Shown: positions 46,980 to 55,531 of the stretch, one piece after another | How positions within the stretch are numbered: position 1 is the first letter of the stretch | Layout of the letters: the number at the start of each line of letters is the position of its first letter | DNA from: CAVXYG01 sp963706835 | Lineage (GTDB): Bacteria > Actinomycetota > Actinomycetes > S36-B12 > GCA-2699445 | Direction of reading: 5' to 3' | NCBI GenBank assembly: GCA_963706835.1 | Contig: CAVPOB010000003.1 | Span: forward strand, 1-64,000 | Length of the DNA: 64,000 bases | Made by a program: the position numbers and the translations under genes | Notes under the pieces: generated by a model | Seen by the model: only the letters and a program-made list of their open reading frames with translations | Told to the model about the DNA's origin: nothing | Database searches by the model: none

Positions 46980-48167
46980 TCACCGCGTGGCGAGCGCGAT
47001 ATCGGCGTGGGAGGCGCCACGCAGCCGCGCAACCTGGTGCGCCTCCTGCTGCAGCAACGGCAGGAGACGCTCGGGTAGGGACCCGAAGAGCCTGAGGGTG
47101 ATGGCCAGGGTTCGGCCCTGCTTGCGGTGTCGCCACGTCCCCACGATCCGGCCGTCGCACAGCACCGTGCCCGGGCCGCCGACTGGCTTCCACACCTCCC
47201 GCTGGTGACGCGGGTCCACGATGGTCGCGCGATCGCGCAGCTGCGTGTAGGGATCCCCCGGCGGGAGCAGCCGCAGCCCGGTCGGCATGCTCGAGGACCG
47301 CAGCGCGTCCAGATCTGCGGCCAGGATCCACGCAGTCCGGTCGAAGTCGACCTGCAGCACCTCGTCGGCGAGGAGGGTCCACCACGGGTCGGTGTCGCCG
47401 GCACGGATCCCGATCCACGCCGCGAAGTCGGCCCGGGTCGATGGCCCGTAGCACCGCAGATACCGTCGCAGCAGCTCGGCGCGCGCCTGCTCCGGGTTGA
47501 CGTCGGGAATCGGTGCGCCCAGCCACTCCTGCACTAGGACGAACGGGGCGCTGGTGCCGGCGCGAGCCGCGAAGCAGATCACCCCGCGCAGCGTCAGGAT
47601 GCGGATACAGAAGTGCACGACACCCTCGCCGAGCGATTGCCCGGTGGCGTAGGGCCCCTCCGCGACCCAACGGTGGCGTTGCTCGGCGGGCAGCTCCGGC
47701 GCGATCCGTTCGGCCACCTCGGCGCCCAGTTCGTTGATCGCGAGCCGGCGCCCCGGCAGTACCTGCCGCAGCTCGCGGTCAACGAGGTCCACCGCCTCGC
47801 CCAGACCCATGCCGAGCCCGTCCAGGGCGGGTTCCGCCCCGGGCAGCAAGTGCCGCATCGCAGCTTCGGACGGCGGCAGCACCCCAGTGGTGAACACCGC
47901 CGCGTCCGTCACCGGGAAGCAGAAGGGGGCGCCGCGCATGCTCCAGGTCCGCATCAGGCTCCGCTCCTCGGCGATCGCCCGCTGCACCTGTTCCGCCGTG
48001 GTGCGAACCCGGGCGTGGAGCGCCAGCAGCGCCGATCCGGGCGGACTGTCCTGGATCCCGCACCGGCCCGCTGCTTCGAGCAGTCCCGGTGCCGGAGAGC
48101 GTTCATCGAGGCCGTGCGCGTGCAGCCGAAACGCGGCAGCCTCAGCCTTCGAGATGCGGCGGGTCAT
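46980..48167 (-). CDS. Winged-helix DNA-binding protein (AlkZ/DUF1006 family)
   Basis: Protein of 395 aa matching the DUF1006/HTH_42 family: RLHAHGLDER at the N-terminus, RTWSMRGAPFCFPVTDAAVF, then LRRYLRCYGPSTRADFAAWIG and a C-terminal GRIVGTWRHRKQGRTLAITLRLF. Streptomyces AlkZ, a DNA glycosylase that unhooks interstrand crosslinks, belongs to this family; whether this member is a glycosylase cannot be told, because the catalytic QxQ/QxD motif is not obvious (VDFDR lies at the expected place). No operon partner is clear. Confidence 0.82.
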   Translation of the reverse strand: MTRRISKAEAAAFRLHAHGLDERSPAPGLLEAAGRCGIQDSPPGSALLALHARVRTTAEQVQRAIAEERSLMRTWSMRGAPFCFPVTDAAVFTTGVLPPSEAAMRHLLPGAEPALDGLGMGLGEAVDLVDRELRQVLPGRRLAINELGAEVAERIAPELPAEQRHRWVAEGPYATGQSLGEGVVHFCIRILTLRGVICFAARAGTSAPFVLVQEWLGAPIPDVNPEQARAELLRRYLRCYGPSTRADFAAWIGIRAGDTDPWWTLLADEVLQVDFDRTAWILAADLDALRSSSMPTGLRLLPPGDPYTQLRDRATIVDPRHQREVWKPVGGPGTVLCDGRIVGTWRHRKQGRTLAITLRLFGSLPERLLPLLQQEAHQVARLRGASHADIALATR

Positions 48168-48270
48168 GAGGACCGGCCGATGCTTGGTGCCCTGTGCGCT
48201 CCGTCGGGCACTGCCCGTGATGGCGCGGCTTCCTCCAACTTGGTCGGCTGGTGGCCAGCACCGAGGCCAG

Positions 48271-48597
48271 TCATCCCGAAGACAGCAGGATGAGGACGAA
48301 GACCGCACTGCCGACCACCAGCAGCGCCAGTCCGATCCACAGCGCGATGCGCATCCGCCGCCGATCGGCCGGGGTGGGCGGCCGGAGCCGCCCTTGGCGC
48401 CGGTACTTGGCCTCCAGCGACGCGCCGACCGAGGCACCGAACGCGACGCCGATGGCTGGACCGATACCGATCAGTCCCGGGGTGCCGCTGACCGTCGCGA
48501 TCACGACCCCGACGCCGGCGAACAGCGCCATCCCGATGCCGATCCAGGTGGCGACGACCTCCCCCTGCCGGTACTCCCGTTTCGCCACGGCGCCCAT
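48271..48597 (-). CDS. Small membrane protein with three hydrophobic segments
   Basis: Protein of 108 aa. Hydrophobic stretches ATWIGIGMALFAGVGVVIAT, GIGPAIGVAFGASVGASL and ALWIGLALLVVGSAVFVLIL are separated by a basic cytoplasmic loop (EAKYRRQGRLRPPTPADRRRMR). The ATG at 48597 precedes GAVAKREY. No family recognised. It lies 103 bp from the AlkZ-like gene's start, on the same strand. Confidence 0.6.
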   Translation of the reverse strand: MGAVAKREYRQGEVVATWIGIGMALFAGVGVVIATVSGTPGLIGIGPAIGVAFGASVGASLEAKYRRQGRLRPPTPADRRRMRIALWIGLALLVVGSAVFVLILLSSG

Positions 48598-48881
48598 CTT
48601 GCATCGGCGTGACCATGTTGGGAAGTGCCGAACGGCCGGTCGGCAGTCGCAGCGACCCAACAATGCTGTGTGAGCAGATGCTGCTCGCTCCCGCTGCGTC
48701 GGCCGACACCGCCGCGAGTACGCCTTCCAGGGGTCCGATCACGCCGGGACCGAGGCAGTTACGATCAGTGTGATCGTCCTGGGGATCCGCTGCCCGTTGC
48801 TGGCCAGGATCGACGCAAGAATGCGGGCTCGCCCGCCGGACGAAGGCACTCGATGGACATCACACTGTGGACGGTTGCCCC

Positions 48882-49715
48882 ATGAGCAGCACGATCGACG
48901 TCACGACCGGGACCGGGCCTCGCCTGGGCCGGCAGCTCGCCTGGTACTTCGGCGGGCTGCTCGTTGTCTACGGGATCGGCCTGGCCGCCTTCTGGCCCGC
49001 GCAGGGCGAGCAGCCCAGCGACGCGCTCTTCCTGGTGCTCATGTTCGCCCCCACGGCCGGGGCGCTGCTGGCCCGGTTCGCCGCCAAGGGGCGCATCCAG
49101 TGGGGACGCCCCAACCTCTGGCTGCTCGCCGGATTGCTGCCCGCTGCTGCCGTGCTGGGCGCCTACCTGCTCGGGTCGGTCTTCGGCTGGGACACCGAGA
49201 ACCCCGACGTGCTGCGCGCCGCGCTGGTCGCGGCACCGCTGGCGATCGCCACGGCCGCGCTGTCCGCGGTCGGCGAAGAGATCGGGTGGCGGGGATTCCT
49301 CTGGCCGACGCTGCGTGACCGATCCGGGTTCTGGCGGGTCAGTCTGATCGTCGGGGTGATCTGGTGGATCTACCATGTCCCGCTCATCCTGCTCGGCTGG
49401 TACGGCAGCATCGCCGGGCTCGCGGCGTTCACGGTGGCCATCGCCGGGTTCACCCTGTTCGTTGGCGTGCTGACCGATCGCTCGCGGTCGCTGTGGCCCA
49501 GCGTCATCGCGCACGGGGCCTGGAACGGGCTGGTCGCCACCAGCTTCGCCGCCACTGAGGGCGACGAACGGGTGCCCGCCTTCGCCGGCAGCGACGCACT
49601 GCTCGGCGAGTTCGGCTGGCTCGCCGCCATCACCATGATCGCCCTCGGGCTCGCGACCGCCTGGTGGCACACCCATCACCCCTCGACGCACCCCGTGGCG
49701 CCGGCAGGCAGCTGA
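48882..49715 (+). CDS. CPBP-family intramembrane metalloprotease
   Basis: Protein of 277 aa with about seven hydrophobic segments and the Abi/CAAX protease signature: Glu132-Glu133-x-x-x-Arg137 in GEEIGWRGFLWP, His165 in WIYHVPL and His211 in IAHGAWN. Members cleave within membranes and are linked to prenyl-protein or bacteriocin-related processing in various organisms. It is a single gene; its target cannot be inferred here. Confidence 0.9.
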   Translation: MSSTIDVTTGTGPRLGRQLAWYFGGLLVVYGIGLAAFWPAQGEQPSDALFLVLMFAPTAGALLARFAAKGRIQWGRPNLWLLAGLLPAAAVLGAYLLGSVFGWDTENPDVLRAALVAAPLAIATAALSAVGEEIGWRGFLWPTLRDRSGFWRVSLIVGVIWWIYHVPLILLGWYGSIAGLAAFTVAIAGFTLFVGVLTDRSRSLWPSVIAHGAWNGLVATSFAATEGDERVPAFAGSDALLGEFGWLAAITMIALGLATAWWHTHHPSTHPVAPAGS

Positions 49716-49767
49716 CCGCTGGAGGCTCCACGGCGACGCCCATCGGGCGGGACCACCAGGACAAGCC

Positions 49768-49956
49768 CTAGGCAGTGGTGTCGCGACGGGAGCGGCGGGC
49801 GCGCACGATTCCCCTCACCCCAGCGAGCACCGCCACCGCAGAAGCCGCCAGGGCCGCCCATGAGTACCAGTTGGTGCTATCACCGGTATCGGCCAGGCTG
49901 AGCATGACGGCGGCCACGAACAGCAGCAGACCCGCGAACAACAAGACGATGGGCAT
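49768..49956 (-). CDS. Small two-TM membrane protein
   Basis: A 62-aa protein: PIVLLFAGLLLFVAAVMLSL, a short polar loop (ADTGDSTNW), YSWAALAASAVAVLAGVRGI, and a basic tail RARRSRRDTT. AAAGGGAGA seven bases before the ATG supports translation. The upstream frame runs without a stop into the arr relic, so readthrough fusion is formally possible. Function unknown. Confidence 0.6.
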   Translation of the reverse strand: MPIVLLFAGLLLFVAAVMLSLADTGDSTNWYSWAALAASAVAVLAGVRGIVRARRSRRDTTA

Positions 49957-50079
49957 GGTGTCTCCCTTTCCGACCGCCGTTTCGGGGCCGGAGATTCCCG
50001 GGCGCCCAGCGGACCGGCGCGAGCATATCGGGCGATTGGCCCGGCCCTGCCTTGCACAGCGGCGAAGCGGACGCTCCAC

Positions 50080-50447
50080 GACCTGCCCGCGCCGCGCGAG
50101 GTGGACCTGGTGGCCGACCCAGTCGGTGAGCTCGCCCACGACGCGCAGGGGTGCGCGGCTGCGGAAGGACTGCGTCGGGTTCCCGGGGAACCTCTTGTCG
50201 GTGACGTTCGGGTCGTCCTCGAAGTCACCCGTCGGCTGGACGAGGGAGATCCGGCCCCGTCGCTGCCCCGCGGCAAGCTCAGCGCCCCCATACCGCGGCA
50301 TCCAGCGTTGCGGTGAAGGAGACGTACGTTCATCGCGCGGCCGGCCTCGAAGTTCGACTCCCGGCCGGGCACCAGCAGTTCGCCCACCTCGAGATTCGCC
50401 TTCGTGCCGTGCAGGTACCGGCCGTCCTCATAGACCTCGAACGGCAC
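50080..50447 (-). pseudogene. arr: Rifampin ADP-ribosyltransferase (Arr) relic
   Basis: Fragments in order: VPFEVYEDGRYLHGTKANLE (from a GTG at 50447), VGELLVPGRESNFEAGRAMN, a shifted FTATLDAAVWG, then AELAAGQRRGRISLVQPTGD, FEDDPNVTDKRFPGNPTQSF and RSRAPLRVVGELTDWVGH. These are the hallmark motifs of Arr, which inactivates rifampin by ADP-ribosylation, including the NAD-binding HGTK region. At least two frame changes lie between 50330 and 50270. The usual C-terminus is replaced by unrelated sequence with no stop until the next gene. Confidence 0.82.
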
Positions 50448-50645
50448 CGGTTCCCGCTGTGCGCGCAGCCCGTCGGCCCTAGTCCCGGTGTGGGCCCGGT
50501 GGCGCCCGCACGCGGCGAGGTACCGCGCCTGTCGGGGCGGCCTGCCTCCTCCTCGGGGTCGAGGCACGGGCGGGCGCCCGCCTGTCCGCATCCTCCCGCG
50601 CCTGCCAGCGGCGTACCGTCGAGCCGAGGCCGAGGAGGATCGCTG

Positions 50646-51239
50646 ATGCGCCTGGTGACGTACTCGATGGGCGTCTCGCTCGACGGCTACATCGTCGGGC
50701 CGGACGGGACGTTCGACTGGGCGACGCCCGACAAGGAGGTGTTCCAGTCCCACCTCGACGAGCTCTGCGGCGTCGGCGTCCACCTGATGGGTCGGCGCCT
50801 CTACGAGACCATGCTGTACTGGGAGGCCGCTGAGCAGGATCCCTCGCTCGACGCCGCCGAGCGCGAGTGGGCCGCCCGGTGGAAGTCCCTGCCGAAGGTG
50901 GTGTTCTCCACCACGCTGTCCGGGGTGCAGGGCAAAGCCCGCCTGGCCGCCGGCACCTTGGCCGAGGAGGTCGAGCGTCTGCAAGCGCAGCCGGTTGCGG
51001 GCGAGATCGCGATCGGCGGGGCGACGCTGGCCGCCGAGGCGGCCTCGTTGGGCCTGATTGATGAGTACCGGCCCTGGATCTACCCGGTACTGGTCGGGGG
51101 TGGCATCCCGTACTTCCCCCAGCGCGAACAGCGCGTCGATCTCGAACTGCTGCAGACCCGCATCTTCGGCTCGGGCGTGGTCTCCCTGCGGTACCGGGCG
51201 GCAGGCTCGTTGGTCCCCGCATCCGCTCCGACGGGCTGA
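50646..51239 (+). CDS. RibD C-terminal/dihydrofolate reductase-like protein
   Basis: NADPH-dependent reductase-like protein of 197 aa: MRLVTYSMGVSLDGYIVGPD at the N-terminus, LMGRRLYETMLYW, KVVFSTTLSGVQG, IAIGGATLAAEAASLGLIDEY and PVLVGGGIPYF. These define the YyaP/YwjB-type DHFR family common in actinobacteria, not the housekeeping DHFR. GAGGAGGATC precedes the ATG. The physiological substrate is unknown. Confidence 0.88.
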   Translation: MRLVTYSMGVSLDGYIVGPDGTFDWATPDKEVFQSHLDELCGVGVHLMGRRLYETMLYWEAAEQDPSLDAAEREWAARWKSLPKVVFSTTLSGVQGKARLAAGTLAEEVERLQAQPVAGEIAIGGATLAAEAASLGLIDEYRPWIYPVLVGGGIPYFPQREQRVDLELLQTRIFGSGVVSLRYRAAGSLVPASAPTG

Positions 51240-51663
51240 CGCAGGGCGAGGACATCCGGGCATGGCGGTGGCTGAGCAGCATGGCGATCCACGACAGGGC
51301 AGGATGCCGACGTCCTGCACGCGGTCGTGCCCGCGAAGCGGCTGTCCGGAACGGCGTGACCGCGGCGTCGGCGTGCCCGGCTGGGAACGGTCCTAGCGTC
51401 GGATCGGGCGCCTGTCGGGGATGCGGATCGGCATGACCCTGATGAGTCCGCTCGCCGGATCCGTCAGCGACAGCAACGGCAATCGCAAATGGCGCCCGCA
51501 CTCGATCACCGATCCGGACATGGAGCCTTTCGACCACTGGGGGGTCGAAACGCTCCATGTGTGAACGGATGTCCGCCGCAGCGCGCGGCCGCGCCTCGGC
51601 CGGCACCTGCTCGCGGATGTGCTTGTCGATCGAATGGGGCGCGAGCCGCGCTACTGTCGCGGT
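51240..51663. other. Intergenic region with one strong hairpin, no gene recognised
   Basis: About 420 bp. No supported coding frame; a 42-residue minus-strand frame starting MSGSVIECGRHLRLPLLSL lacks other support. The hairpin at 51519-51559 is its notable feature. Confidence 0.4.
51519..51559. repeat. 41-nt near-perfect palindrome (hairpin)
   Basis: CATGGAGCCTTTCGACC (51519-51535) and GGTCGAAACGCTCCATG (51543-51559) pair at 16 of 17 positions around a 7-base loop. No T-run follows on either strand, so it is not a standard intrinsic terminator. Confidence 0.75.
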
Positions 51664-51927
51664 GTGCCGAGCACACCAGCGAGCGAGCCGAGGTCCGCGG
51701 GCGCCGGCGCCCAGGCCGAGGACGAAGACTCCCAGTGGGTCCGCAGCTTCCTGCTGACCTGGTGGGGCAAGACCTATCGGGTCGGCGCCTCCGATGAGGC
51801 CCGCGAGGACGCGGGACGCGAGGCCCTCGCCGAGGCTGCTCGGGCCCTGACCGACCGGGTCCTCCTGGACACGGCGAAGGATCAGGACTCGGATCAGAAC
51901 AACCCGCCGCCGTCGGGGCCGTCCTAG
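51664..51927 (+). CDS. Small hypothetical protein
   Basis: An 87-aa frame from a GTG at 51664. The N-terminal third is low-complexity (PASEPRSAGAGAQAEDED), the middle SQWVRSFLLTWWGKTYRVGA is Trp-rich and possibly membrane-interacting, and the rest is an acidic helix. The stop overlaps the convergent LuxR gene by about 4 bases. No family recognised; it may be spurious. Confidence 0.35.
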   Translation: MPSTPASEPRSAGAGAQAEDEDSQWVRSFLLTWWGKTYRVGASDEAREDAGREALAEAARALTDRVLLDTAKDQDSDQNNPPPSGPS

Positions 51928-54851
51928 GGTTCAGGGACCCAGCCCTTGGACACGGCCAGGATCGCCGCCCGGGTGCGGTTCGGGGCGCCGGTCTTGATCA
52001 GGATCGATCGCACATGGTTGGCCGCGGTGTTCTCGCTGATGAACAGGCTGCTGGCGATCTCGCGGTTCGTGGCTCCCTCGCACACCAGCCGCAGCACTTC
52101 CAGTTCGCGGCCGGTGAGCCCGCTGTCCGCCCCCGGCCGAGGCCCGGCAGCAGCGGCGGCGCCCGGGAGGGCATCCAGCACGCGGCGCTGCCCGATCGGC
52201 TCGGCGATGGCACGGGCCCGCTCAACCGCATCGCGCACCTCGGGCGCCTCCGGTCCGAGCGTCTGCGCCAGGAACCGGGCCCGGGCGGTGAGGGTGAGCG
52301 CGCTATCGACGTCGAAGCCCGTGCGGCTGGCCAGGGCCTCAGCGGCGTCGAAATGGGGAATCGGATCCGCGTCGCCGAGGGCGGCACCGATCATGCCGAG
52401 ATAGCGGTCGGCGGCGCCGTGGATACAGATGAACTGGTCGGACACCAGGTTGAAACCCTCGTGCTCGGCGACCAGAGGGCGCAGCCTGACCAGCGTGGCT
52501 GCATCGTCGAGGAACAGCGCCGCCTCCACCAGGTACGCCAGGACGCTGGGCATGTACTCGGTGCGCCGGTTCCGGCGCAGCACCGCCCCATCGGCCAGCA
52601 CGCCGAGCAGCCGGCGGGCGGGTCCGGCCATGCGCAGCGCGGTGTAGAGGGCCAGCAGGCCCGGCGCCCAGACACCATCGATCGATTCCTCGCCGGTGAC
52701 CAGGTGTCGGGCACCATCGAGCCGGCCCGTCTCGCGGTGGATCGGGAACATGTGCAGGCCGAAGTGACCGATGTCGCTGTGGTCGTACGTATTCCGCACC
52801 ATCCAGTCCCGGAGCCGGGGTGCGATCCGGGCGGCACCGATGAAGTCCCCGCGCATGAACCGCAGGTCGAACTCAACCGCCTCGGGCCAATAGGCGGACC
52901 ACAAATGGCCGTCGAGATCGTGGGCAATGCGGTAGTCGACCACGCCGGCGCGGACGTCGTCCATGCTCCCGGAGCGCAGGCCGAGCAGGCACCGGAAGAA
53001 GGCAGCAGACTCCAGCTTCTGAGGGTCGCCGGCCTGTACCAGCGCACTCAACTCCCGGGCGGCCTGGAGGGTCTGGTGCGTGCGACCGGGCCGCCCGAAT
53101 ACCTGCGCCAGACCCGCGTGCAGGACCTCTGCGACCATCCGCTGGTCGCCGGACTGCTTCGCCTCGGCCAGCAGTGCGTCGTAGAGGCGGACCGCATCCG
53201 CCGAGTCGAGGACTTGGCCCATGCCTCGGCACAGACCGGCCAGCCCGCGCAGGTAGCGATGATCCTGCAGGTCGCCGTGGTACTGCTCCAGCGACTCGAT
53301 GAGCAACTGGAGGGTGTGGGGGTCGCCACCGATGAGCGTGGCGGAGGACTCTGCCAGCGTGGCCGCAGTCAGCCTGGTCCCGGCATCCGTGGCTTCCTGT
53401 GCGACTGCGGCAGCCACATCGCGGGCGTCGATGTTGAGGCCGGCCATCTGCGATGCCTCCGCCGAACGCAGCAGGAGCTGGTGCCGCTCCGACGCCGTTT
53501 CGCACAACGCCGCCGCGCTCCGGTAGTGCTGGGCGGCCTCGGCGTAGGCCCAGGTTCGTTCGGCGAGCTCGGCGGCTTCGGTGAGGTAGTGCCGGGCCTT
53601 GTCCACCCGGCCCAGGGCGAGCTGCATGTGGTGTGCCAGCGCCAGCACCTCCGGCAATGTGCGGCCGGACCTGGCCTCGAGCACATCGGCCACCCGGCCG
53701 TGCCACTGCGCCAACCGGGCCCGCGGTGCGAGGTCCACGACGGACTGCCGCGCCAGGGCATGCGGGAACCCGAAGCCCTCCTCGTCGGGCAGCGCTACCA
53801 GCAGCCCCTGGTCGAGGGCGCGGTCCACCGCTGCCATCGTCTCCGCCGCGGAACCGGCGACTGCGTCGAGGGCCGACGTGGGGAACCGGTCGCCGAGCAC
53901 GGCCGATAGTTCCAGGATCCCGCGCTCCCCGTCCGGGAACTGTCGGATCCGGGGCCCATACAACTCCCGCACCGAGTCCGGCAAGCGGACACCCGACCCG
54001 GGTGCATATTCGTCGCCGCGCCTGCGCAGGTCGCGGCAGATCTCATGGAGCAGGAAGGGGTTGCCCGCCGTCTGGGCAAGGAGCGGATCGGCCAGTTCCA
54101 GGGCCCGGGCCGGGTCGATGCCCACGCTGTCGGCCACCACCCGGGCAATCTCGGCGATGGTGAAGCCGAGCAGCGCAAGATTCTCCACACCTGGCTGCCG
54201 GTACAGCTCGGCCAGTGCGCGCTCGAGCGCATCGGAGAGATCAGGGCGCGTGTTCCGTGCGGTGATCACGATCAGCAGATGCGCGTCGGTGGTGCGGCGC
54301 ACGATCCAGCCGAGCAGGTCGAGGGTGGAGCGCGTCGCCCAGTGCAGGTCTTCCAGGACCAGGATGAGCGGCTGCCGGGCGGTTGCCCGTCGGAGCACGG
54401 AGACCGCGGCGTCGAAGGCTTGCGACGCATTGTCGGTGCCCTGCGTCGGCACCACTGCCTGCCCGCCTCGGCCGGGAAGGGCCAACAGATCGCGCAGCGC
54501 AGCCGACTCCGCGGTTGCCTCGTCGGGGGCGAACCCCTCCAGCAACCGACCAAGTGGGGCACGGAACGGTTCGTAGGGCAGCGGCGCATCCGGCAGGCAG
54601 CAGCCCACCAGGACCGCCGCGCCGTCCGCGGCGAGCCTGGTGCTGGCCTCGGCCGCGAGGCGAGTCTTGCCGGCGCCGGCCTCGCCCAGGATGAGGACCA
54701 CCCCGCGCCGCCCCGACACCGCAGCGCGCCAGGCCGCATCGATGGCGCGCAGCTGCTCGGCCCGGCCCACGAACGCCCGGCCTCCGGAGTCCGCCCACCA
54801 GGACGGCGGAGCAGGTCGGGCCTGATCGTGCCGGCCACCGATCACCGTCAT
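51924..54851 (-). CDS. LAL-type LuxR transcriptional regulator (AAA ATPase-TPR-HTH)
   Basis: Large ATP-binding regulator of 975 aa. An N-terminal NTPase domain carries Walker A GEAGAGKT (56-63) and Walker B-like LILVLEDLHWA; the middle 500 residues are helical TPR-like repeats (DKARHYLTEAAELAERTWAY, AEAAQHYRSAAALCE); residues about 912-970 form a LuxR HTH (LTGRELEVLRLVCEGATNRE, IASSLFISENTAANHVRSIL). The ATG at 54851 follows GGAGGAGG. It is divergent from the small-protein/serine-hydrolase genes at 55.0-56.7 kb, which are candidate targets. Confidence 0.92.
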   Translation of the reverse strand: MTVIGGRHDQARPAPPSWWADSGGRAFVGRAEQLRAIDAAWRAAVSGRRGVVLILGEAGAGKTRLAAEASTRLAADGAAVLVGCCLPDAPLPYEPFRAPLGRLLEGFAPDEATAESAALRDLLALPGRGGQAVVPTQGTDNASQAFDAAVSVLRRATARQPLILVLEDLHWATRSTLDLLGWIVRRTTDAHLLIVITARNTRPDLSDALERALAELYRQPGVENLALLGFTIAEIARVVADSVGIDPARALELADPLLAQTAGNPFLLHEICRDLRRRGDEYAPGSGVRLPDSVRELYGPRIRQFPDGERGILELSAVLGDRFPTSALDAVAGSAAETMAAVDRALDQGLLVALPDEEGFGFPHALARQSVVDLAPRARLAQWHGRVADVLEARSGRTLPEVLALAHHMQLALGRVDKARHYLTEAAELAERTWAYAEAAQHYRSAAALCETASERHQLLLRSAEASQMAGLNIDARDVAAAVAQEATDAGTRLTAATLAESSATLIGGDPHTLQLLIESLEQYHGDLQDHRYLRGLAGLCRGMGQVLDSADAVRLYDALLAEAKQSGDQRMVAEVLHAGLAQVFGRPGRTHQTLQAARELSALVQAGDPQKLESAAFFRCLLGLRSGSMDDVRAGVVDYRIAHDLDGHLWSAYWPEAVEFDLRFMRGDFIGAARIAPRLRDWMVRNTYDHSDIGHFGLHMFPIHRETGRLDGARHLVTGEESIDGVWAPGLLALYTALRMAGPARRLLGVLADGAVLRRNRRTEYMPSVLAYLVEAALFLDDAATLVRLRPLVAEHEGFNLVSDQFICIHGAADRYLGMIGAALGDADPIPHFDAAEALASRTGFDVDSALTLTARARFLAQTLGPEAPEVRDAVERARAIAEPIGQRRVLDALPGAAAAAGPRPGADSGLTGRELEVLRLVCEGATNREIASSLFISENTAANHVRSILIKTGAPNRTRAAILAVSKGWVPEP

Positions 54852-55053
54852 CGTCGACCTCCTCCCGCAGCGCGATCCGCCCGCAAGGCGCGCATAGCCA
54901 ATCTTGACTATCACGAGCCCACCGTTGCGCGCCCGACAAGTTGACCAGAGGTGGTCATGCGCGGGGCTGCGCCAGGCGCATAGCGTCCACCCAGGACGAG
55001 GACGGCCAATGGGCAGGGGTCCAGCTACCGGCCCGGAACGAGGAGGTGGACTG

Positions 55054-55185
55054 ATGAACGTGATCTGCGCGGTCTGGGGACATAACTGGGTGTTGCAGTC
55101 CAACGAGGACGGCACCGCCCACTGGCAGGAGTGCGTCCGCTGCGCCCGCACGAACGCGGTGACCAGCGGCGGCATGGCGATGTGA
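55054..55185 (+). CDS. 43-aa Cys/His small protein
   Basis: A short protein, MNVICAVWGHNWVLQSNEDG then TAHWQECVRCARTNAV. The spacing Cys-x4-His and Cys-x2-Cys resembles small zinc-binding proteins with a C..GH.W...CxRC pattern (DUF1660-like). A strong GAGGAGG lies eight bases before the ATG. It is the first gene downstream of the LuxR divergent region, followed closely by another small gene. Confidence 0.6.
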   Translation: MNVICAVWGHNWVLQSNEDGTAHWQECVRCARTNAVTSGGMAM

Positions 55186-55210
55186 GGAAGGCGTGACGGA
55201 AGGAGTCATC

Positions 55211-55459
55211 ATGGGCGGCTACTACAACGACGAACTGCACCACCGGCAGCACACGGGCGACGTGGGCAGCGCGATCCTCGGCAACGTCAACGGCGGCGGG
55301 CACGGCCACAAGTGGAAGGCATTCCGTCTGCCCGTGGCGCTCGTCCTGATCGGCATCCCGCTGGTGTACATCGGCCCGGTGCCCGGGCTCGGAATGCTCC
55401 TGGTCCTGGGAGGGATGATGTCGCTGCCGGTGATCGCGCTGGCGGCGCTGAATCGCTGA
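55211..55459 (+). CDS. Small membrane protein with His-rich N-terminus
   Basis: An 82-aa protein. The N-terminal 37 residues are rich in His and Gly (MGGYYNDELHHRQHTGDVG, GGGHGHKWK). Two hydrophobic stretches follow: LPVALVLIGIPLVYIGPVPG and LGMLLVLGGMMSLPVIALAA. GGAAGGAGTC precedes the ATG. It could bind metal at its N-terminus. Function unknown. Confidence 0.6.
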   Translation: MGGYYNDELHHRQHTGDVGSAILGNVNGGGHGHKWKAFRLPVALVLIGIPLVYIGPVPGLGMLLVLGGMMSLPVIALAALNR

Positions 55460-55531
55460 CAGCCCTCGCCGACAACGGCCGGACCTCCCGCGGCGATGTT
55501 GCCGAGTACCGGCCCCGAAGGAGGTGGCCTC

